Source of the DNA: an uncultured Alphaproteobacteria bacterium
GTDB taxonomy: Bacteria > Pseudomonadota > Alphaproteobacteria > Rhodobacterales > Rhodobacteraceae
Assembly (NCBI GenBank): GCA_913031285.1
Contig: CAJWEI010000019.1
Location: 1-45,461, forward strand
Length of the DNA stretch: 45,461 nt
Direction of reading: 5' to 3'
Under the pieces are notes generated by a model. That model had not been told where the DNA came from and ran no database searches. It was given only the letters and a program-made list of their open reading frames with translations. Each line of letters begins with the position of its first letter. Positions within the stretch are counted from its first letter, which is position 1. Positions 9,073 to 17,858 of this stretch are shown piece by piece. Made by a program: the position numbers and the translations under genes.

Positions 9073-10308
9073 ATGAGCAGCAATACAAAACTTTTCAATC
9101 CAGTGTTAGTTATTGGATGTTTCATCATTTTGGTGAGTTTTTCGATCAGAGCATCATTTGGACAGTTTCAAATTCCTATTGCCTTAGAGTTTGGCTGGCC
9201 GCGCGCAGAGTTCTCTTTGGCCATCGCAATCCAAAACTTAGCTTGGGGCATAGGGCAACCTATTTTTTCTGCCATCGCTGAAAAAATAGGGGACCGAAAA
9301 GCTATTATTATGGGCGGCTTAGTCTATGCAGCCGGCCTAGTCCTATCCTCCGCAGCAGTCTCCCCACAAGCGCATCAAACCTACGAAATTCTTATAGGTT
9401 TTGGTATTGCTGGTACGGGGTTTGGCGTAATTCTCGCAGTAGTCGGCCGCGCCAGTTCAAATAAGAACCGCGCAATGTCATTGGCCATTGCAACAGCCGC
9501 TGGCAGTGGCGGCCAAATTGTTGGGCCCCTTTTGGCTGAATGGCTCTTAAGTTTTTCTAGTTGGCAATCAGTTTTTATGATCTTTGCCTGCGCCATTATT
9601 GGAGTTCTCTTTACTCTACCATTTATGAAAGTGTCACAAATTAAAAACCAGCAGGAAGTAGATCAAAGCTTCAAAGATGTCCTTGTCAAGGCGTTTAAAG
9701 ATCCTAGTTTTGCAATGTTGTTTTTGGGCTTTTTTAGCTGTGGCTATCAACTGGCCTTTATGACGGCTCATTTTCCAGCTTTGGTTACTGAAATGTGCGG
9801 ACCGATTTTATCGAATGGTATTCTGAACACCATTGGTATCAAAACGACGTCCGCACTTGGCGCAGCAGCACTTGCAGTAATCGGGATCACAAATATTGCA
9901 GGCACTTTAGGCGCGGGATATCTAGGCAGTCGCTATCCAAAAAAATACCTACTTTGTGGTGTTTACACAGGGAGAGCTATAATCGCGACAGTATTTATTT
10001 TAACACCTATCACGCCTGAAAGTGTTTTATTTTTCTCAGTATTTATGGGGGCTTTGTGGCTGGCAACAGTGCCTCTGACCAGTGGCTTGGTTGGGCATAT
10101 GTACGGTCTACGCTATATGGGCACGCTTTATGGAGTGGTATTTTTCTCTCATCAACTTGGTGGGTTTCTAGGTGTTTGGCTAGGTGGGCGCATGTATGAC
10201 ATCTATGGAAATTACGAAGCTGTTTGGTGGGTGGGGATCGCCATTGGCGCATTTAGTGCAATAATCCATTTGCCTATTAAAGAGAGATCAATCAGCCTCG
10301 CGGCCTAA
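9073..10308 (+). CDS. MFS transporter
   Basis: A 411-residue major facilitator with about twelve hydrophobic helices in two halves. The loop between helices 2 and 3 carries the MFS motif in the form AEKIGDRKAI, and the matching loop in the second half is GYLGSRYPKK. The substrate cannot be told from the sequence; the general form resembles monocarboxylate or YbfB-like carriers. A good ribosome binding site (AAGGGATGA) lies just before the ATG. It is divergent from zapE with about 110 bases between the two starts, and it converges on the alpha/beta hydrolase. Confidence 0.85.
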   Translation: MSSNTKLFNPVLVIGCFIILVSFSIRASFGQFQIPIALEFGWPRAEFSLAIAIQNLAWGIGQPIFSAIAEKIGDRKAIIMGGLVYAAGLVLSSAAVSPQAHQTYEILIGFGIAGTGFGVILAVVGRASSNKNRAMSLAIATAAGSGGQIVGPLLAEWLLSFSSWQSVFMIFACAIIGVLFTLPFMKVSQIKNQQEVDQSFKDVLVKAFKDPSFAMLFLGFFSCGYQLAFMTAHFPALVTEMCGPILSNGILNTIGIKTTSALGAAALAVIGITNIAGTLGAGYLGSRYPKKYLLCGVYTGRAIIATVFILTPITPESVLFFSVFMGALWLATVPLTSGLVGHMYGLRYMGTLYGVVFFSHQLGGFLGVWLGGRMYDIYGNYEAVWWVGIAIGAFSAIIHLPIKERSISLAA

Positions 10309-10333
10309 GCCACAGAAAGTTTACGAGAATTTT

Positions 10334-11257
10334 TTAATCAAGCGCGATGTTTTGCATCACTTCTGTGACATGTGTGTAAGCCAACCCATGTCCCGCATGA
10401 GCAATGACCATCTGCCTAGAATGAGGATTCCACTTAAGGAGCCTCTCCTTTCCAGTGATTGGAATCACCATGTCTTCGGCTCCCCAAACGGCGATCACCT
10501 CTATATTTGTATGAGCCAGCTTCTGATGATCAGCTTGACTAGACGTAGCTAGAACCCCGCGCAAAGACGCAAGGACAGAGGGTAGAAACCCCAAATAGTT
10601 AAGCTCACGCTGTTGACGATCCACAACATAATTAACGTCAGACACCAAAGCACGTTCTTTTTCAGTTCCCTGACGATGTATGCGGGCATAAAGCGTCATA
10701 AACGTCCAAGTACCAAACAATGGCACCTTGAGTGCAATCTTTTCCAAGAAACTTAATTTATGCCCCATACCCCCCGGTGCCAGTAAAATCAGTTTCTTAA
10801 TATGCTCAGGATACTCCGCTGCAAAGGCGCTAGCAATCGCCCCACCCATAGAATAACCGAGCAAGTCAAATTTACTCTTTTCTTGCAGTGCAGCGAGTAG
10901 TTCACGCAAATGTTGGACAAAAAATTGATCGTCCTGCACTCCACTCGGCCGGTCAGAAAATCCGCGTCCATAATGATCATAAACAAGCACGCGGTAGCCT
11001 CGAGCCACAAACTCGTTGGCCATGGCTTCAAAAACAAAAGAGGGCGTGGTTAAACCATGAATGCAGACAACCAATGGTCCCACCGTTGGGCCAAAATACC
11101 GATAATGGGTTGAACCTTTTGTCAAACAACAAAAATCACCAGGTGCGTCCAAGCGTGCATTTTGGTCCATTTTGAAACGCATGCACTCTAACAAATAGGG
11201 AAAGGCGAGGCATCCTATGAGCAAAATGACCATAAAGACCATCCTTAGGTGGACCAT
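10334..11257 (-). CDS. Membrane-anchored alpha/beta hydrolase
   Basis: A 307-residue alpha/beta-hydrolase-fold protein with a hydrophobic N-terminal anchor (about residues 5-24). The catalytic triad is readable: Ser136 in the nucleophile elbow GYSMGG, Asp262 in VWGAEDMVIP and His290 in AHAGHGLAY. The oxyanion motif CIHGLTTP and the YDHYGRGFSDRP segment are typical of the family. The substrate is unknown; esterase or lipase-like activity is likely. It overlaps the upstream ornithine cyclodeaminase-type gene by 13 bases and appears to be the last gene of a long minus-strand run. Confidence 0.82.
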   Translation of the reverse strand: MVHLRMVFMVILLIGCLAFPYLLECMRFKMDQNARLDAPGDFCCLTKGSTHYRYFGPTVGPLVVCIHGLTTPSFVFEAMANEFVARGYRVLVYDHYGRGFSDRPSGVQDDQFFVQHLRELLAALQEKSKFDLLGYSMGGAIASAFAAEYPEHIKKLILLAPGGMGHKLSFLEKIALKVPLFGTWTFMTLYARIHRQGTEKERALVSDVNYVVDRQQRELNYLGFLPSVLASLRGVLATSSQADHQKLAHTNIEVIAVWGAEDMVIPITGKERLLKWNPHSRQMVIAHAGHGLAYTHVTEVMQNIALD

Positions 11258-12156
11258 CTTTTTAGAATATACCGCGCAGTCATCAGGTCCAAATGTGCAC
11301 CACCCCCATTTTTAAACAATGTTATATCGTCGTCGGATAACCGGGTAAATTTTTCAGGCTCATAGTAGTCTGCAACAATGTCTGATTGTGAAATAACCTC
11401 TTCATCTATCGGTGTTTTGATGTCACCAATATGAGCGACTGTTGTTGCATAGCTGTCGACAAAAATCCGCGAGCGCAGGATAGCGGCATCATCCGCCTCG
11501 CGCATATCCGGCCTATATGCTCCAATTAAATCAATGTGTTGGCCAGGTTTCAGCCACTCACCCTGTAAAACAGGCTCTGTCGACATTGTCGCACAAGTAA
11601 CAATATCTGCTTTTCCAACGGCCTGCGGCAGATCATTGGCAACCTCCATACCTGCATACTCAGAGGCCATTTTCTCAGCATTTTGGACAGATCGGTTCCA
11701 GACCATAAACTTTGCCTTCGGAAATAGAGCCCCATAGGCATCCCGAAGCGAACGACCCACCGTTCCGGCCCCGACGATCAAGATACACTGACTATCTTTA
11801 CGGGCCAGACGGCTTGCGGCCAATAGGCTGTCTCCAGCAGTTTTCCATTTTGTAACAAGATGAAAGTCAATCAATGCTTCTAGCATTCCATCGCTGTCAG
11901 AAAACAAGCTTACAGCGCCATTAACGATAGGATATCCGTTTTGAGGGTTTTTGGGGAAGATGGTAGCAGATTTCACAGCTAACCCCAGACCATCAATCCA
12001 AGCTGAGCGAGAGAGAAGCGTATCCCGATCACGGTATAAAAACGTATCAGCGATCTCAGCTTTAGGCAAAATATGCCCCTCCACCAGAGCATTTGTTAAA
12101 CCTTTCCAGTCAAGCTTAGTCTGGCCTTGCTCAAAGGGGATGTAGGTAATGTCCAT
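11245..12156 (-). CDS. Ornithine cyclodeaminase / mu-crystallin family protein
   Basis: A 303-residue NAD(P)-binding protein of the OCD/mu-crystallin family. The Rossmann loop ILIVGAGTVGRSL lies in the middle, after a conserved WKTAGDSLLAASRLA segment, and is followed by DIVTCATMSTEPVL and PGQHIDLIGAYRPDMRE, all characteristic. Members act as ornithine cyclodeaminase, alanine dehydrogenase or ketimine reductase, and the sequence alone does not decide. The gene sits 12 bases after an EamA-type exporter and overlaps the alpha/beta hydrolase, so the three probably share a transcript. A joint role in handling an amino acid or imine is only a guess. Confidence 0.85.
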   Translation of the reverse strand: MDITYIPFEQGQTKLDWKGLTNALVEGHILPKAEIADTFLYRDRDTLLSRSAWIDGLGLAVKSATIFPKNPQNGYPIVNGAVSLFSDSDGMLEALIDFHLVTKWKTAGDSLLAASRLARKDSQCILIVGAGTVGRSLRDAYGALFPKAKFMVWNRSVQNAEKMASEYAGMEVANDLPQAVGKADIVTCATMSTEPVLQGEWLKPGQHIDLIGAYRPDMREADDAAILRSRIFVDSYATTVAHIGDIKTPIDEEVISQSDIVADYYEPEKFTRLSDDDITLFKNGGGAHLDLMTARYILKRWST

Positions 12157-12168
12157 TAATGCTCCCCT

Positions 12169-13134
12169 TCAGCGCCGCAATTTCGGTCGGTTGCCAGTTG
12201 GCTCTGGGCGAATTTGGATATCACGAAACACCATATAAAGTCCCGAAACAAGAATAAGGATCATTCCAATCCAAGTCATAAGGTCAGGAAGTTCCCCAAA
12301 GACCGTATATCCCCAGAAGATTGCCATAACCATTGCAATATATTCAAACGGTGCAACAAATGCAGCCTCGCTTCGTCGGTAAGCTAATGAAATTAAGTAG
12401 CCACCAAAAGTACTGGCCACACCAAGGATTGCAAAAATCCATAAATCTTGCAACGCCGGATTTTCCCATGCCCGAAGCAGGAACGAGACTGATGGATTAC
12501 TTCCATTGTCAAAACGCCCGTCGCCAAAAGATAACCCAACAAGTGAGGATACTAGAATAAAAGTAAGCTGAATATAAAACGTCATAGTTGCAGCACTTTC
12601 AGTACCGCCAATTCTGCGAGTGAGAATGTTCAAAAAAGCATAGCCAACTGCTGCAAGTATTGGGAGAAAAGAGGCAATTTGGAAAGCAGACGTCCCAGGT
12701 CGCACAATGACAACAACCCCTAAAAGACCCAAAATGGTTGCACTCCAGCGGCGTGGACCAACATTTTCACCCAAAAAGACCACTGAAAAAATTGTAATGA
12801 TAAGTGGGCTTACAAAGAAAATTGCTACAGCATCAGCCAGTGGCATGGTTGCCAGTCCCATAAAAAAACAGGTATTTGCGAAGACCACACAAGCTCCACG
12901 TAGTAAATGCATGCCCAAGCGCGATGTTTTCAACGCGCGCCATCCACCACTAAGCGGCATAATTATTACCAAAAATGTCGTCATACCGATCAGCGATCTG
13001 GCCATCACCACCTCGTGCAAAGGATAGGCATCGCTGAGCGATTTTATTAAGACATCATTCAGTGAAAAGAAAAACATAGCAGACATTGCGCAAAGTGCGC
13101 CGGTAGCGTTAGAGTTCGCGTCCGTGGCCTGCAT
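12169..13134 (-). CDS. DMT family (EamA) transporter
   Basis: A 321-residue inner-membrane protein with about ten hydrophobic helices in two EamA repeats. The first repeat includes MSAMFFFSLNDVLIKSLS and a helix with ARSLIG; the second ends with FEYIAMVMAIFWGYTVFGE, the usual proline-poor helix 9 and the F-G-E-x-P-D motif. Such proteins export amino acids, metabolites or drugs; the substrate here is unknown. The C-terminus is a basic cytoplasmic tail. It is spaced 15 bases from the UPF0178 gene and 12 bases from the ornithine cyclodeaminase-type gene. Confidence 0.87.
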   Translation of the reverse strand: MQATDANSNATGALCAMSAMFFFSLNDVLIKSLSDAYPLHEVVMARSLIGMTTFLVIIMPLSGGWRALKTSRLGMHLLRGACVVFANTCFFMGLATMPLADAVAIFFVSPLIITIFSVVFLGENVGPRRWSATILGLLGVVVIVRPGTSAFQIASFLPILAAVGYAFLNILTRRIGGTESAATMTFYIQLTFILVSSLVGLSFGDGRFDNGSNPSVSFLLRAWENPALQDLWIFAILGVASTFGGYLISLAYRRSEAAFVAPFEYIAMVMAIFWGYTVFGELPDLMTWIGMILILVSGLYMVFRDIQIRPEPTGNRPKLRR

Positions 13135-13149
13135 ATTTTCACCGAATAA

Positions 13150-13605
13150 TTAAAGCCCTACCTTTGCTTTTCGCAGGGTATTTTCTAATGCTTCCAGAAA
13201 ACGCGACCGATCAGCTTTTGTAAAGCTTTTTCCAGCACCTTGGCGAAAGGGGTCAGCTGCTCGCAAATCTGCCATAAGGTCTCGTGTTGCGAGAGCATTT
13301 CCAATATTGGCCTGCGTAAGTGCCTCGCCGTTATGCTTCAAAACCAAGACGCCTTGCTCAACGCATTTGGCGGCAAGGGGAATATCTCCAGTAATCACAA
13401 CATCTCCCTGTCCTGCACGGTCAGCAATCCACATATCCGCCACGTCTGGGCCATCAGCAACGATGACATTTTCAACCAATGGATTTTGCGAAGGCCGTAA
13501 GCCACCATTACTGACAACGAACATTTTAATTTTATGTCGGGTTACGACGCGCTCAGCCTCTACTTTCACGGGGCAAGCGTCTGCATCAACATAAAGAGTG
13601 GTCAA
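13150..13605 (-). CDS. UPF0178 (YaiI/YqxD) family protein
   Basis: A 151-residue protein of the YaiI/YqxD family, which has a PIN-like fold and no settled function. The conserved N-terminal [10 protein letters not shown], the middle [20 protein letters not shown] and the C-terminal F-R-Q-G-A-G-K-S-F segments are all intact. The acidic residues in DADACP and TGDIP could bind a metal. The ATG overlaps the stop of the upstream Nudix-like gene by four bases (ATGA), so translation is coupled. Confidence 0.92.
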   Translation of the reverse strand: MTTLYVDADACPVKVEAERVVTRHKIKMFVVSNGGLRPSQNPLVENVIVADGPDVADMWIADRAGQGDVVITGDIPLAAKCVEQGVLVLKHNGEALTQANIGNALATRDLMADLRAADPFRQGAGKSFTKADRSRFLEALENTLRKAKVGL

Positions 13606-14093
13606 TTTATCTGTATCCTTAGCAGACTATCTGGAAATCGCCACACCAACTCAGCTTCTATGGGACTAAGAGTGTGCCGATGAACGGGGAAGACTAAGTT
13701 CTTACAGGCCTTATCAAAATCAAGCCAGTCAAAAACGTCGTATTCCGATTTCAGCTGAACATCCGAATGTGGTTCTACGAACCCAAAAAATTTGGCACAA
13801 TCACAATGTGTTTTTTTGGGTTCATAAAACGCCTCACAAGTATCACCAGACCAAAGCTCAAACAGGACAAAACCCGCCTCCTCTCGCACTTCTCTAGGAG
13901 CAACACGCCATTTAATTCTATCTAATTCGATTGAGCCCTCAACTTGGCACGATTCCCATTGCCACAAGGTTGTGCAGCACATTAAAAGTAATTCCACCTG
14001 CTGATTCTGCCACCGAGGCACATAAACGAAGCCTGAATTGCAAACAATTGGAAAAGAATGTTTTTTAGGACTTTCTAGAACAGAGTCTGTCAT
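13602..14093 (-). CDS. Nudix hydrolase-like protein with an altered Nudix box
   Basis: A 163-residue protein with a recognisable Nudix core REVREEAGF, the catalytic R-E-x-x-E-E-x-G helix that binds Mg. The front half of the box is poor: the conserved glutamate eight residues before the R-E is an arginine, and the G-x5-E spacing is broken. The strands before and after ([42 protein letters not shown]) fit the fold. Nucleotide or sugar-nucleotide pyrophosphatase activity is possible, but the substrate is unknown. It is coupled to the UPF0178 gene and lies 46 bases downstream of the S-formylglutathione hydrolase gene. Confidence 0.7.
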   Translation of the reverse strand: MTDSVLESPKKHSFPIVCNSGFVYVPRWQNQQVELLLMCCTTLWQWESCQVEGSIELDRIKWRVAPREVREEAGFVLFELWSGDTCEAFYEPKKTHCDCAKFFGFVEPHSDVQLKSEYDVFDWLDFDKACKNLVFPVHRHTLSPIEAELVWRFPDSLLRIQIN

Positions 14094-14139
14094 ATTTTTT
14101 TAAACACTTCGGCGCCATGCAGGTCTCTGTTTCCCAAGA

Positions 14140-14973
14140 TTACTTGTCGTAAAGGGCTTCTGCATGAAAGGTGATATGATCTTCCATAAACGTTGAAACA
14201 AAGAAATAACTATGATCGTAGCCATGCTGAAGACGGATGAGACTTTGTTGGCGTCGGGCATTGGTAGCCTCAGCCAGCGTTTCTGGTCTTAACAGATCAA
14301 TAAATTGGTCGTTCGTTCCTGTATCAACAAGAACTGGGCCGTCAAAGCCAACTTCGCGCATCATGACGGAGGCATCATGCGATTGCCATGGGTCTTCGTT
14401 ATCGCCCAGATAGGCACTAAATTGTTTCCGTCCCCAATCCGCGCCGGTTGGATTGCAAATCGGAGAAAAGGCCGAGACTGACCGGTATCGGTTTTCGAGG
14501 CCCATCGCGAGAGTCAGCGCACCATGCCCCCCCATGGAATGGCCCGTTATTGCCTGACGCTTTTGATCAAGAGCAAAACTCTCAAATGCCAACTTAGGCA
14601 ATTCTCTGGCAACGTAGTCCCACATTTGGTAATGTGGTGCCCATGGTTTCTGAGTCGCGTTCAAATAAAAACTTGCACCCTTCCCAAGATCATAGGCATC
14701 ATCATCTGCCACATCACTGCCTCTTGGAGATGTATCAGGAAAGATAAGGGCAATTCCTTGTTCTGCCGCCCATGTCTGCGCACCAGCCTTGACCATCGCA
14801 TTTTCATGCGTGCAGGTCAGACCCGAGAGATACCACAAAACCGGAACAGGGTTATCCCGTGCCTCTGCTGGTAGAAAAAGACCAAAGGTCATATCACACT
14901 GACAGGTTTCGGAGCGATGTTTATAAACACCTTGAATTCCGTCAAAACATCTATTTTCCGAAATGACTTCCAT
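14140..14973 (-). CDS. fghA: S-formylglutathione hydrolase
   Basis: A 277-residue esterase-D type enzyme that hydrolyses S-formylglutathione to formate and glutathione in formaldehyde detoxification. Seen motifs: PVLWYLSGLTCTHEN at the oxyanion hole, FPDTSPRG, the nucleophile elbow ITGHSMGGHGAL with its Ser, a catalytic Asp in DTGTNDQF, and His in HGYDHSYFF. The ATG at 14973 is chosen because GGAGAG lies eight bases before it and family members start at this point; a TTG 33 bases upstream is less likely. The usual partner, glutathione-dependent formaldehyde dehydrogenase, is not in the window. Confidence 0.95.
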   Translation of the reverse strand: MEVISENRCFDGIQGVYKHRSETCQCDMTFGLFLPAEARDNPVPVLWYLSGLTCTHENAMVKAGAQTWAAEQGIALIFPDTSPRGSDVADDDAYDLGKGASFYLNATQKPWAPHYQMWDYVARELPKLAFESFALDQKRQAITGHSMGGHGALTLAMGLENRYRSVSAFSPICNPTGADWGRKQFSAYLGDNEDPWQSHDASVMMREVGFDGPVLVDTGTNDQFIDLLRPETLAEATNARRQQSLIRLQHGYDHSYFFVSTFMEDHITFHAEALYDK

Positions 14974-15016
14974 TGGACAGGCTCTCCATTGATTTACGTA
15001 ATACAACTTGGCTAGC

Positions 15017-15032
15017 CCAGATAGACATCTGG
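15017..15032. repeat. Short perfect inverted repeat between an AEC transporter and fghA
   Basis: CCAGAT-AGAC-ATCTGG forms a six-base-pair stem with a four-base loop. It is 44 bases upstream of the fghA start and 46 bases after the AEC stop on the minus strand. It could be an operator for fghA or a weak transcription end for the transporter gene; there is no U-tract to support a terminator. Confidence 0.3.
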
Positions 15033-15077
15033 TCGCAAGAAGAAATCTAGAGAATTGACCTGATTATTACCTACCTT

Positions 15078-16016
15078 TCAAAAATTAAACGATGATCCTG
15101 CAAGGTTTATCACTAAAGAGATTGAAAAAATACTCACAACTGTTGATACTAATATCGATGCTGAAACGCGTTGAGGGGCAACTTGGTAATGCTGCGCTAG
15201 TATGTAAATATTCCCCGCCACCGGCAATGCCGAAGCAACGATCATAACCGATGCCGCATAGGGATCCACCTTAAAAACTAGTAATGCCATAATCGCCACA
15301 GCCAAAGGATGCAAAACGAGCTTTGCAAAAGCAATCCACGCTGCCGTTTGGACGCGCTCGGTCGTATTTGCAACCAAAGAGGCCCCAATTGCAAAAAGCG
15401 CACAAGGCGTCGATGCCGCCCCGAGCAGTGTTACAAATTCCCAAAGCGGATCAGGCAAGGGTATCTCAAATATAGACCAACAAAGACCGGTTATAATTGC
15501 CATTATCATTGGATTTCTCACCAGACCCATGACGAGATTTGTCATCATCGAGAATTTTATTCTGCCCTCTCTGGATCCTACGATCAAAAGCACAATCAAC
15601 GAACCAAATACAATCATATCAACGGCCAAAATGATCATCACATAACCAACTGCCTGAGGGCCCAACAACAGTGCAAGCATCGGAATACCCAGAAACCCAA
15701 CATTACCGATGGTACAACATTGCGCTTCAACAGCCGCATGGGACAACGGAATACCACGCAGCAAGCCCACCGCAAATCCTAGACTGTAGACAATTACGGA
15801 GGCACAAAGATAAGCAAAAACAAATTTCCAATTTAAAAACTCGCTCAAACTTAGCTTTGCCGAAAACTGGAAAATCATCGCGGATAGCGCAAAATAAAAC
15901 ACAAACTTTGTCAAATAGGCTGTAGCTTCGCTACTAAAAAACTTTCGCCAAGCCGCAAAATATCCAAGTCCAATAATTGCGAAAAAGGGAAGGGTTTTAA
16001 AAAATATCTCGACCAT
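15078..16016 (-). CDS. AEC family permease
   Basis: A 312-residue inner-membrane protein with about ten hydrophobic segments, of the auxin efflux carrier (AEC) family. Typical pieces are LPFFAIIGLGYFAAW at the start, the crossover region with CCTIGNVGFLGIPML, the middle VRNPMIMAIITGL, and SALPVAGNIYILAQ near the end. Bacterial members carry malate, malonate or other dicarboxylates; the substrate here is not known. It has its own promoter region, since about 330 bases without genes lie upstream. Confidence 0.85.
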   Translation of the reverse strand: MVEIFFKTLPFFAIIGLGYFAAWRKFFSSEATAYLTKFVFYFALSAMIFQFSAKLSLSEFLNWKFVFAYLCASVIVYSLGFAVGLLRGIPLSHAAVEAQCCTIGNVGFLGIPMLALLLGPQAVGYVMIILAVDMIVFGSLIVLLIVGSREGRIKFSMMTNLVMGLVRNPMIMAIITGLCWSIFEIPLPDPLWEFVTLLGAASTPCALFAIGASLVANTTERVQTAAWIAFAKLVLHPLAVAIMALLVFKVDPYAASVMIVASALPVAGNIYILAQHYQVAPQRVSASILVSTVVSIFSISLVINLAGSSFNF

Positions 16017-16820
16017 TAGTATTGCTTATCAGGAAGCAGCACAACGTCAATGCCATTGCTATCCCCAAAAGCGTGGGGAATGTCACATTCAGGAAAACCT
16101 ATTATCTGCCGGTATTAAGCCTTGCAGCAAAGACCAATGTGCCATCTAAGACTAATCGGAAACTGCTCTAAAATATGGATTTTATATATATTTACTCCGA
16201 ATTTCGGCTATCGCCCGAAACTCAATAAATTCTGCTATAAAAAGTAATTATATTAATAGTTGTAACACCACTGAATAATAGAAAAGAGCGTGAACAAGAT
16301 CGCCCTTTGTGATGATCCAGCAGGGGTAAGCCGGCGTCTGATTGTGCTCTAATCCAGACATCTTACCATCGTTAGATGAGACTTATGTAGATCCTGTAAA
16401 TACTCCAACCTAATAGCTCTGGAAAGTCGGGTCGGACGACGTGTAAAAAACGCTATCAGATGCTCCCGCCTGATCAAAAGGATATAGTCCCCAAATTTTT
16501 TCAAATAAGGGCCACTTTGGCACAAACGATACTCACCTTCTTCTTTTGTCATGGCATAAAAAATTTCTAATGTAACAGTATAATCAGCCCTCAAAATTTA
16601 TGAGAACGCTCAAAATCGTCTTGTATGCAAAAATAAAATCATACCGAATTTAATGGAAAGTTTGACTTGCTCATATAAAGCCAGACATACTGAAATTAAA
16701 ATGATTAGTGTATAAATATTTTAATTAACCATCCGAATTTCATACCCATATCTTTCTCCGAGTTTCCCCGAAAAATTGATTGCTATATTGGCATAATGCA
16801 GCACCAGTTACGTCGTTAAT
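16017..16820. other. Gene-poor stretch with one doubtful short frame
   Basis: About 800 AT-rich bases between the AEC permease start and the end of the GNAT gene. The only frame of note is on the minus strand at 16349-16552, from an ATG, giving 67 residues starting MTKEEGEYRLCQ (or 81 residues from a TTG at 16594). It has no recognised domain, no clear ribosome binding site and no known relatives that I can name, so I do not call it a gene. Nothing else was seen. Confidence 0.4.
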
Positions 16821-17330
16821 TCAGAGTATTTTATACATGATAAGCGCATCTGTATTCCCTTTGTGGGGATGCCGGAATGCCTTGGGTAGTTGCCCAACAA
16901 CTTCAAAGCCAGCGCGCTTCCAAATATCAATTGCCCTTGTATTGGTCTTTACCACAAAATTGAATTGCATCGCAAAATACCCTATTTCACAGGCTGTTTC
17001 TAATGCATGTTGTAACATTGCACGTGCAACGCCTTGCCCCCTAGCTTGCGGCGCTGTGACAAAACCACAATTACACACATGGTTCCCATTCCCACCTTGA
17101 TTGGGACGAATATAATAGGTCCCCAAAGGGACCCCGGATACACCTGCCAGAAAAGCAGTTTTCCCAGAAAACACCCAATAATCAAGTGCGTCAGATTGCG
17201 ATACGTTTGGATCAATTGTATATGTATCACCTGCCCGAAAGCTGGGTTTTAGGAGACTCCACACATCTTCAAAATCCTGCGGATCTACACGACGGATCAC
17301 AATCGGTGCGCTCAACTTTCTATTACCCAA
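16821..17330 (-). CDS. GNAT family N-acetyltransferase
   Basis: A 169-residue GNAT-fold enzyme that would move an acetyl group from acetyl-CoA to an unknown amine. The acetyl-CoA pyrophosphate loop is seen as FVTAPQARGQGVARAML, followed by the helix AMLQHALETACEIGYF and the late motif NTRAIDIWKRAGFEVVG. The start is uncertain: the longest frame begins with a TTG at 17330. About 530 bases without genes separate it from imuB, which is divergent. Confidence 0.82.
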   Translation of the reverse strand: MGNRKLSAPIVIRRVDPQDFEDVWSLLKPSFRAGDTYTIDPNVSQSDALDYWVFSGKTAFLAGVSGVPLGTYYIRPNQGGNGNHVCNCGFVTAPQARGQGVARAMLQHALETACEIGYFAMQFNFVVKTNTRAIDIWKRAGFEVVGQLPKAFRHPHKGNTDALIMYKIL

Positions 17331-17828
17331 GTTTGTTCATGGTCGTTATTACTCTGCTTATCAAATCATTATCCAAAGTGGTTTGATCCATCAGCCAAAA
17401 ATCACTCTATCTAGCTTATGCAATCTTTTTAAAGCTCTCACCAGTCGCTTTGAAAACCAGTTTTTTTAAGCGCGTCCACATCTAGATTTTCTGTTCAGCT
17501 TGAGTTTGCATATCATTAGTTTAACCACAAATACCACCCCTTAGCTGACGCAGAAAAAGTCCAGTATTGAACGTGCAATACCAATCTTTCTTTAGGTGCT
17601 CTTAAGATTATACGATTAGGTCAGCACAAGAAAACAAGCATAGAGTTACTTTTAGATCATGCAAAAATTCTTAATTAGGTAGTAACTCAACCTGAAAACC
17701 GGTTTGTCTTTAAACCGCAGTTTGCGATGGCTCAAATAAAACCAAAACGGCTATTTGATAAAATCAACTTAATAATTAATATAATAAGTACATGCATTTG
17801 AACGATTGACTCTTCTTTAAATTTTTGA
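17331..17828. other. Intergenic region upstream of imuB; no imuA seen
   Basis: About 500 AT-rich bases between divergent starts. All frames are broken and no trace of imuA was recognised, although imuA commonly lies directly upstream of imuB. The last bases lead into the SOS box of imuB. Confidence 0.5.
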
Positions 17829-17843
17829 GAACAAAGGAAGAAC
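17829..17843 (+). promoter_or_regulatory. LexA (SOS) box of alphaproteobacterial type upstream of imuB
   Basis: GAAC-AAAGGAA-GAAC is the exact direct repeat GAAC-N7-GAAC, the reverse complement of GTTC-N7-GTTC, which is the known LexA target in alphaproteobacteria. It ends 15 bases before the imuB ATG. A LexA bound here would block transcription, so imuB should be induced by DNA damage. Confidence 0.8.
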
Positions 17844-17858
17844 AAAGTATTTGAGGCC

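Noticed and set aside
16349-16594. Minus-strand frame of up to 81 codons
   Set aside because: TTG start or late ATG, no clear ribosome site, no recognisable domain; reported only within the gap description.
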